Below are positions 60,088-64,000 of a DNA stretch of 64,000 bases, in pieces. The stretch is taken from positions 1-64,000 of the forward strand of contig QPLR01000006.1 in the NCBI GenBank assembly GCA_003665935.1. The letters are read 5' to 3'. Position numbers and translations under genes: made by a program. This stretch comes from Halobellus sp. Atlit-31R (GTDB taxonomy: Archaea; Halobacteriota; Halobacteria; Halobacteriales; Haloferacaceae). How positions within the stretch are numbered: the stretch's first letter is position 1; each line of letters begins with the position of its first letter. The notes under the pieces were generated by a model. That model was given only the letters and a program-made list of their open reading frames with translations, did not search any database and was not told the DNA's origin.

Positions 60088-61080
60088 ATGGCAGATACAG
60101 TTGACAGTCCGTCCGGCACTACCTACGGGGAGGAGTCGGGACGGCAAAACAGACTCCAGCGGTATCGTGATCTGAGGTTCTCCGAGGAAGAGTTGGCCGT
60201 GATCCTGCTGACACCGGTCGTGTCGTTCCTGCTCGCGGTGTCGTTTTACCCGATCTTCGATACGCTGATCGGGAGCCTCCACACGGGCTACGTCCTGGAG
60301 ATCAACCCGCGCGAGTTCGTCGGCCTCCAGAACTACCGCGACCTCTACGGCAGCGGTCCGCTCGTAGAGCAGTTCCTCAGCGGAGACGGCTTCTGGAACG
60401 CGCTCCGCGTCTCGCTGATCTACACGTTCGTCAGTGTGCCGATCGAGCTGCTGCTCGGACTGGGACTGGCGCTCCTCCTCAACCGCAATTTCAGGGGCAA
60501 GTACTTCGCCCAAGCGGCGATCCTGTTCCCGTGGGCGATTCCCACCGTCATCAACGCGCGCATCTGGGCGTGGATGTTCAACGGGCAGTACGGCGTCATC
60601 AACGACCTCCTGATCCGGATCGGCATCCTCCAGCAGCCGTTCCCCTTCCTGGCGAAGCCGGACACGGCGCTGTATGCAATGCTCTTCATCACGATCTGGA
60701 AGACGAGTTCGTTTATGGCGCTCATCCTGCTCGCGGGCCTCCAGTCGATCCCGGATCACCTCTACGAGGCCGCACGGATGGACGGAGCGTCTCGGATCCG
60801 ACAGTTCTGGGATGTCACGCTGCCGTTACTGAAGCCGACGCTGCTCGTCGCGCTCATCTTCCGGACGCTGCCGGCGTTCCAGGCGTTCGGCCTTCCCTTC
60901 GGACTGACCGGCGGCGGGCCGGCATCGGCCACGACGACACTCGTCCTGTTCGATCACCAGTTGACGTTCAACCGCCTCAACTTCGGCGAGGGAGCGGCGA
61001 CGGCGACAATCATCACCCTCATCGCCCTCGCGATCGCGATGGTGTACGTCGGGACCCTCTACGAACCGGAGGTGCGCTGA
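60088..61080 (+). CDS. Sugar ABC transporter permease (MalF-like)
   Basis: A 330-residue permease with a soluble N-terminus of about 30 residues and six spans. The first span region is LAVILLTPVVSFLLAVSFYP, and the ATPase-coupling EAA loop is YEAARMDGASRIRQFWDVTLPLL. It is a family-1 sugar permease of the UgpA/MalF type. Its stop is followed by the second permease after 1 bp. It is divergent from the dehydratase operon. Confidence 0.94.
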   Translation: MADTVDSPSGTTYGEESGRQNRLQRYRDLRFSEEELAVILLTPVVSFLLAVSFYPIFDTLIGSLHTGYVLEINPREFVGLQNYRDLYGSGPLVEQFLSGDGFWNALRVSLIYTFVSVPIELLLGLGLALLLNRNFRGKYFAQAAILFPWAIPTVINARIWAWMFNGQYGVINDLLIRIGILQQPFPFLAKPDTALYAMLFITIWKTSSFMALILLAGLQSIPDHLYEAARMDGASRIRQFWDVTLPLLKPTLLVALIFRTLPAFQAFGLPFGLTGGGPASATTTLVLFDHQLTFNRLNFGEGAATATIITLIALAIAMVYVGTLYEPEVR

Positions 61081-61081
61081 G

Positions 61082-61942
61082 ATGAGTTACGATGCAGACC
61101 GCCTCGAGATCGAGCGGTTCCAGTGGGTCGGCAAGAAAGTCGGCTTCTACGGGAGCATCTTCATCATCGCTCTCGTCTCCGTGTTCCCGATTCTCTGGAT
61201 GTTCATCACCTCGCTCAAGCAGCCGGGGAACGTCGTCACCTTCCCTGTCGAGTACATTCCCCGTGAGCCGACGCTCGCGAACTACCGCGCGGCGATCGAA
61301 GGCGCGCCGTTCTTCCGGTACCTGCTCAACAGCGCGATCGTCGCGACCGGCACCGCCATCTTGGACGTGCTGCTCGGGGCGCTCGCCGGCTACGCGCTCT
61401 CGCGGCTGCGCTTCCGATTCAAGCTCCCGGTCCTCCTGCTCATCCTCGGAACGGCGATGCTCCCCTTCATAGCGCGGCTGATCCCGCTGTTCAGCCTCGC
61501 CCGCTCGTGGGGGCTACTCAACAACCACCTCGGACTCATCATCCCCTACGCCGCGTTTCAGTTGCCCTTCGCCGTCTGGATCTTCCAGGCGTACTTCAAG
61601 GAGTTGCCAGACTCGCTCGAAGAAGCCGGGCTGATGGACGGACTGTCACGGATCGGCGTCCTCTTCCGAATCATCCTACCGGTGTCTGCGCCGGCGATGG
61701 CGACAGCAGCGATTATCGTGTTCATCTACGCGTGGAACGAGTTTCTCTTCGCACTGACGTTTATGACCGAAGACTCGATGCGGACCATCACCGTCGGAAT
61801 CGCGCTCTACCAGGGAGAGTTCCAGTACCCGTGGGGAACCATCTCGGCAGCCGTGTTTATGTCGGTGATCCCACTCATTCTCTTTATGTTGTTCTTCCAG
61901 CGGAAAGTCGTCGAAGGGCTCACCGCGACCGGAAAGGCCTGA
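61082..61942 (+). CDS. Sugar ABC transporter permease (MalG-like)
   Basis: A 286-residue permease with six spans. IALVSVFPILWMFITSLKQP is near the start and the EAA loop is LEEAGLMDGLSRIGVLFRIILP, followed by AWNEFLFALTFM, typical of UgpE/MalG. It forms the membrane pore with the 60088 permease. The ATPase that should energise it is not in the window; haloarchaea often use a distant shared MsmX-type ATPase. Confidence 0.94.
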   Translation: MSYDADRLEIERFQWVGKKVGFYGSIFIIALVSVFPILWMFITSLKQPGNVVTFPVEYIPREPTLANYRAAIEGAPFFRYLLNSAIVATGTAILDVLLGALAGYALSRLRFRFKLPVLLLILGTAMLPFIARLIPLFSLARSWGLLNNHLGLIIPYAAFQLPFAVWIFQAYFKELPDSLEEAGLMDGLSRIGVLFRIILPVSAPAMATAAIIVFIYAWNEFLFALTFMTEDSMRTITVGIALYQGEFQYPWGTISAAVFMSVIPLILFMLFFQRKVVEGLTATGKA

Positions 61943-61962
61943 GCCGGCCGGCCCCCGAGCGC

Positions 61963-61969
61963 TTTTTTT
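61963..61969 (+). terminator. T7 tract after the permease operon
   Basis: Seven Ts follow a GC-rich stretch 21 bp after the stop of the second permease, between convergent genes. Archaeal transcription commonly ends at such T runs. Confidence 0.6.
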
Positions 61970-61993
61970 AACCGTGACGAAGGCGGCGCGCGC

Positions 61994-62959
61994 TCAGTCG
62001 TTGACGACGTGTTCCGGCTCGCCGCCCTCTAAGACGGTCCGCACGATGTCTGTGACCGTCCGGCGACGCTGCTCGTTGGCCTCCTCGCTGTACCACGCGA
62101 CGTGAGGTGTCGTGATCACGTCGGGATGGTCTCGGAGAGGGTCGTCCTCTGCAGGCGGCTCTGCGGGGAACACGTCGAGACCCGCACCGGCGATTTCGCC
62201 GTCCTCAAGCGCGTCGAGGAGTGCCGCGTCGTCGACGATCGGACCGCGGGCGACGTTGACGAAGTACGCGGAGTCGGCCATCTGTGCGAAGGCATCGGCG
62301 TCGAAGAGACCTCGCGTCTCGGGCGTCAGCGGGGAGTGAACGGTGACGAAGTCGGCCTGCGCCAGCACCGCCTCGAACGACAGGAGAGTCGCGGGGTCGT
62401 CTGCGACGTCGTCGTCCGTGAGGAACGGGTCACTGGCGACCACGTCGGCCCCCAGTGCGGCCGCGCGCTCGCCGACGGCCCGACCGATCGCACCGTAGCC
62501 GACGACACCGACAGTCTGCGTCGAAAAGCGGTGGATCGGCACCGCGACGTCCCGGTCCCAGCCCCCCGCCGCCACGTCGGCGTCGTAGCGGGTGAGACCG
62601 CGCGACAGCGCGAGGAACATCGCGAGCGCGTGCATCGAGACCTCTTCCAGACAGTAGTCCGGGACGTTCGTGACGGGGATGTCTCGCTCGGCGGCCGCGT
62701 CGATGTCGATGTTATCGACGCCGATCCCGTAGCGCGAGATGACCCGGCAGTCGTCGAGCGCCTCGATAGCGGACGCGTCGAGCTCGTACCGGAGGTTGAT
62801 CACGGCGTCCGCGTCGGCGAGCGTAGCGTGTGCGTCTGCGACCTCCGCGCCGACTTCCTCTGTCAGTTCGACCACGTCAGCGACGTCCGACAGTCCGTCG
62901 CGTTCGATCGAGAGATCCGCGAAATCGTGGTCCGTAACGACGACAGTGTACTGAGACAT
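61994..62959 (-). CDS. D-2-hydroxyacid dehydrogenase, CtBP-like group
   Basis: A 321-residue NAD(P)-dependent dehydrogenase. The substrate domain has RYGIGVDNIDIDAAAERDIP, the Rossmann motif is VGVVGYGAIGRAVGER, the Arg region NVARGPIVDDAALL and the His motif TTPHVAWYSEEANEQ. TPHVAWYS is typical of the CtBP-like subgroup. It begins 9 bp after the sugar-acid dehydratase stop, so the two are one operon; it may reduce a keto-acid product. Confidence 0.92.
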   Translation of the reverse strand: MSQYTVVVTDHDFADLSIERDGLSDVADVVELTEEVGAEVADAHATLADADAVINLRYELDASAIEALDDCRVISRYGIGVDNIDIDAAAERDIPVTNVPDYCLEEVSMHALAMFLALSRGLTRYDADVAAGGWDRDVAVPIHRFSTQTVGVVGYGAIGRAVGERAAALGADVVASDPFLTDDDVADDPATLLSFEAVLAQADFVTVHSPLTPETRGLFDADAFAQMADSAYFVNVARGPIVDDAALLDALEDGEIAGAGLDVFPAEPPAEDDPLRDHPDVITTPHVAWYSEEANEQRRRTVTDIVRTVLEGGEPEHVVND

Positions 62960-62968
62960 CAGTGACGA

Positions 62969-64000
62969 TCAGATGACGAGGTCGTACCCGTCGACGAGGT
63001 ACTGTTCACAGAGGTCGCGGTTCAACTCGACGCCGAGGCCGGGACCCTCGGGCACGTCGACGTAGCCGTCTTCGAGGATCGGGCCGGAGCCGTCGACGCG
63101 GGTGCACATCTCGTTCCACCACGGGACGTCGCGGGAGTGCCACTCCATACAGAGGAAGTTGGGAATCGCCGCCGAGACGTGTGCGCCGGCGATCGTTCCG
63201 AGCGGACTCGAAATGTTGTGGGAGGCGATCGGGATACCGTACAGATCGCAGACCGTCGCGATGTCGACGTACTCGCCGAGCCCGCCGCATTTGTTCACAT
63301 CCGGGGCGGCGATGTCCATCATCCCCTCGCGGGCAGCATCGTTGAACTGGCTGGTCGTGACGAGATTCTCGCCGGTCAACACCGGGGTATCGAGCGCCCG
63401 CGTGACGCGCTTTTGCGATTCGGTCTTCTCCGGCGGCACGGGATCTTCGATCCACGCGAGATCGAAGCGTTCCAGCTTCTTGCCGAGTCGAATGGCGGTC
63501 TCGGTGGTGAAGTTCCAGTGGAGGTCCATCCCGAGATCGATGTCGTAGCCGATCTCGTCGCGGACGGCCTCGACGAGGCTGACCTTGTGTTCGAGCGCCT
63601 CGTTGTCCATCCGTCGGTTGGCCTCGTCGTACTCGGCGTGCGTCGGGACGTCGAGGTCGAACTTCAGCGCCTCGAACCCTTCGTCGACGACCTCTCGGGC
63701 CGCGCGGGCGTACGACTCCGGCGTGTACACGTCGGTTGGGTCGTGTTCGCTCGCTTCGCCGAGCGACTCGCCGCCGTGCGTATCGCAGTAGATCTTGATC
63801 TCGTCGCGGTACTTCCCGCCCAGCAGTTCGTACACCGGAACGTCGAACAGTTTCCCCTTGATGTCGTAGCAGGCCGTCTCGATGGCGGTGAACGCGGCCT
63901 GTCCGATGCGGCCGGTCCCCGTGTACCGCTGTTCGAGGAGTTCGCGGATCCGGTCGGTGTCGAGCGGGTTCTCCCCTTCGAGGTCGACCTCCATCCGCCC
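62969..64000 (-). CDS. Enolase-superfamily sugar-acid dehydratase, N-terminus beyond the window
   Basis: The frame stays open to the right edge, so the first 60 or so residues are missing; 343 are visible. Features are QAAFTAIETACYDIKGKLFD, then the barrel: LKFDLDVP, DLGMDLHWNF (metal Asp), LAWIEDPVPP (metal Glu), TGENL (metal Glu) and ASHNISSPLG (His base). This fits the mandelate racemase/galactonate dehydratase group, which in haloarchaea includes gluconate/galactonate-type dehydratases. It would make a 2-keto-3-deoxy sugar acid, the type of substrate expected for the aldolase at 54847. Confidence 0.88.
   Translation of the reverse strand, partial: GRMEVDLEGENPLDTDRIRELLEQRYTGTGRIGQAAFTAIETACYDIKGKLFDVPVYELLGGKYRDEIKIYCDTHGGESLGEASEHDPTDVYTPESYARAAREVVDEGFEALKFDLDVPTHAEYDEANRRMDNEALEHKVSLVEAVRDEIGYDIDLGMDLHWNFTTETAIRLGKKLERFDLAWIEDPVPPEKTESQKRVTRALDTPVLTGENLVTTSQFNDAAREGMMDIAAPDVNKCGGLGEYVDIATVCDLYGIPIASHNISSPLGTIAGAHVSAAIPNFLCMEWHSRDVPWWNEMCTRVDGSGPILEDGYVDVPEGPGLGVELNRDLCEQYLVDGYDLVI

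Overview
The window is chromosomal (or large-replicon) DNA from a halophilic archaeon (class Halobacteria). The evidence is high G+C, strongly acidic proteins, Tat-type lipoprotein signals (RR motif followed by a lipobox Cys), TATA boxes about 26-31 nt before start codons, and families typical of haloarchaea: HalX, HalOD1, HTH_10/Bat, PAS/GAF kinases, DUF5518 and a MoaD/SAMP-like protein. I cannot name the genus. I saw no rRNA, tRNA, CRISPR array, replication origin or intact transposase.

Layout. 1-867: edge-truncated DUF1254/DUF1214 protein. 1.3-10.8 kb: signalling block of a winged-helix protein, a 1654-aa kinase with two GAF and nine PAS domains, an overlapping receiver-HalX-PAS-GAF-HTH_10 regulator, a degenerate receiver/HalX protein, a 31-aa membrane peptide and a HalOD1 protein. 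11.0-12.3 kb: protein with a PD-(D/E)XK-like nuclease signature, preceded by a hairpin-rich leader. 12.4-15.4 kb: four-gene thiamine salvage operon (thiE-thiM-SDR-thiD), every junction a 4-nt overlap. 15.6-17.0 kb: decayed region (frameshifted PAS gene, possible insertion-sequence end, AT-rich DNA).

17.0-32.1 kb: catabolic and transport island with an IclR regulator, gamma-glutamyltransferase, FAH-type hydrolase, YeiH-type exporter, M29-like enzyme, muconate-lactonizing-type enolase, SLC13 carrier, 2-hydroxyacid dehydrogenase, SDR, a complete tripartite tricarboxylate transporter and a universal stress protein. Two perfect palindromes sit on TATA boxes here. 32.2-37.0 kb: complete branched-chain-amino-acid/amide type ABC importer (livKMHGF). 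37.5-39.9 kb: HTH protein, zinc-ribbon acetamidase/formamidase and a ubiquitin-like GG-ending protein.

40.2-47.8 kb: unusual cluster of five intact CPBP (CAAX/Rce1-like) intramembrane protease genes, with a DUF5518 membrane protein and three frame-disrupted small genes. 48-51.9 kb: Acg-type nitroreductase, divergent ArsR-like and GbsR-like regulators around a perfect palindrome, small hypotheticals and a UspA protein. 52.0-64.0 kb: sugar-acid block with a Gfo6-like aldose dehydrogenase, aldehyde dehydrogenase, DHDPS-type aldolase, sugar-binding lipoprotein, LDH2-family dehydrogenase, split UxaA/SuyAB-type hydro-lyase, two sugar permeases without an ATPase, a CtBP-like 2-hydroxyacid dehydrogenase and an edge-truncated sugar-acid dehydratase.

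Functional reading. The last block fits oxidative, non-phosphorylating sugar or sugar-acid catabolism ending in a 2-keto-3-deoxy aldolase step. The small-plus-large SuyAB-like lyase, the pairing of LDH2 and D-2-hydroxyacid dehydrogenases, and the YeiH exporter elsewhere in the window leave open a sulfonated substrate. That is inference. The most unusual loci are the CPBP cluster, the hairpin-led nuclease-like gene and the operator-linked catabolic island.
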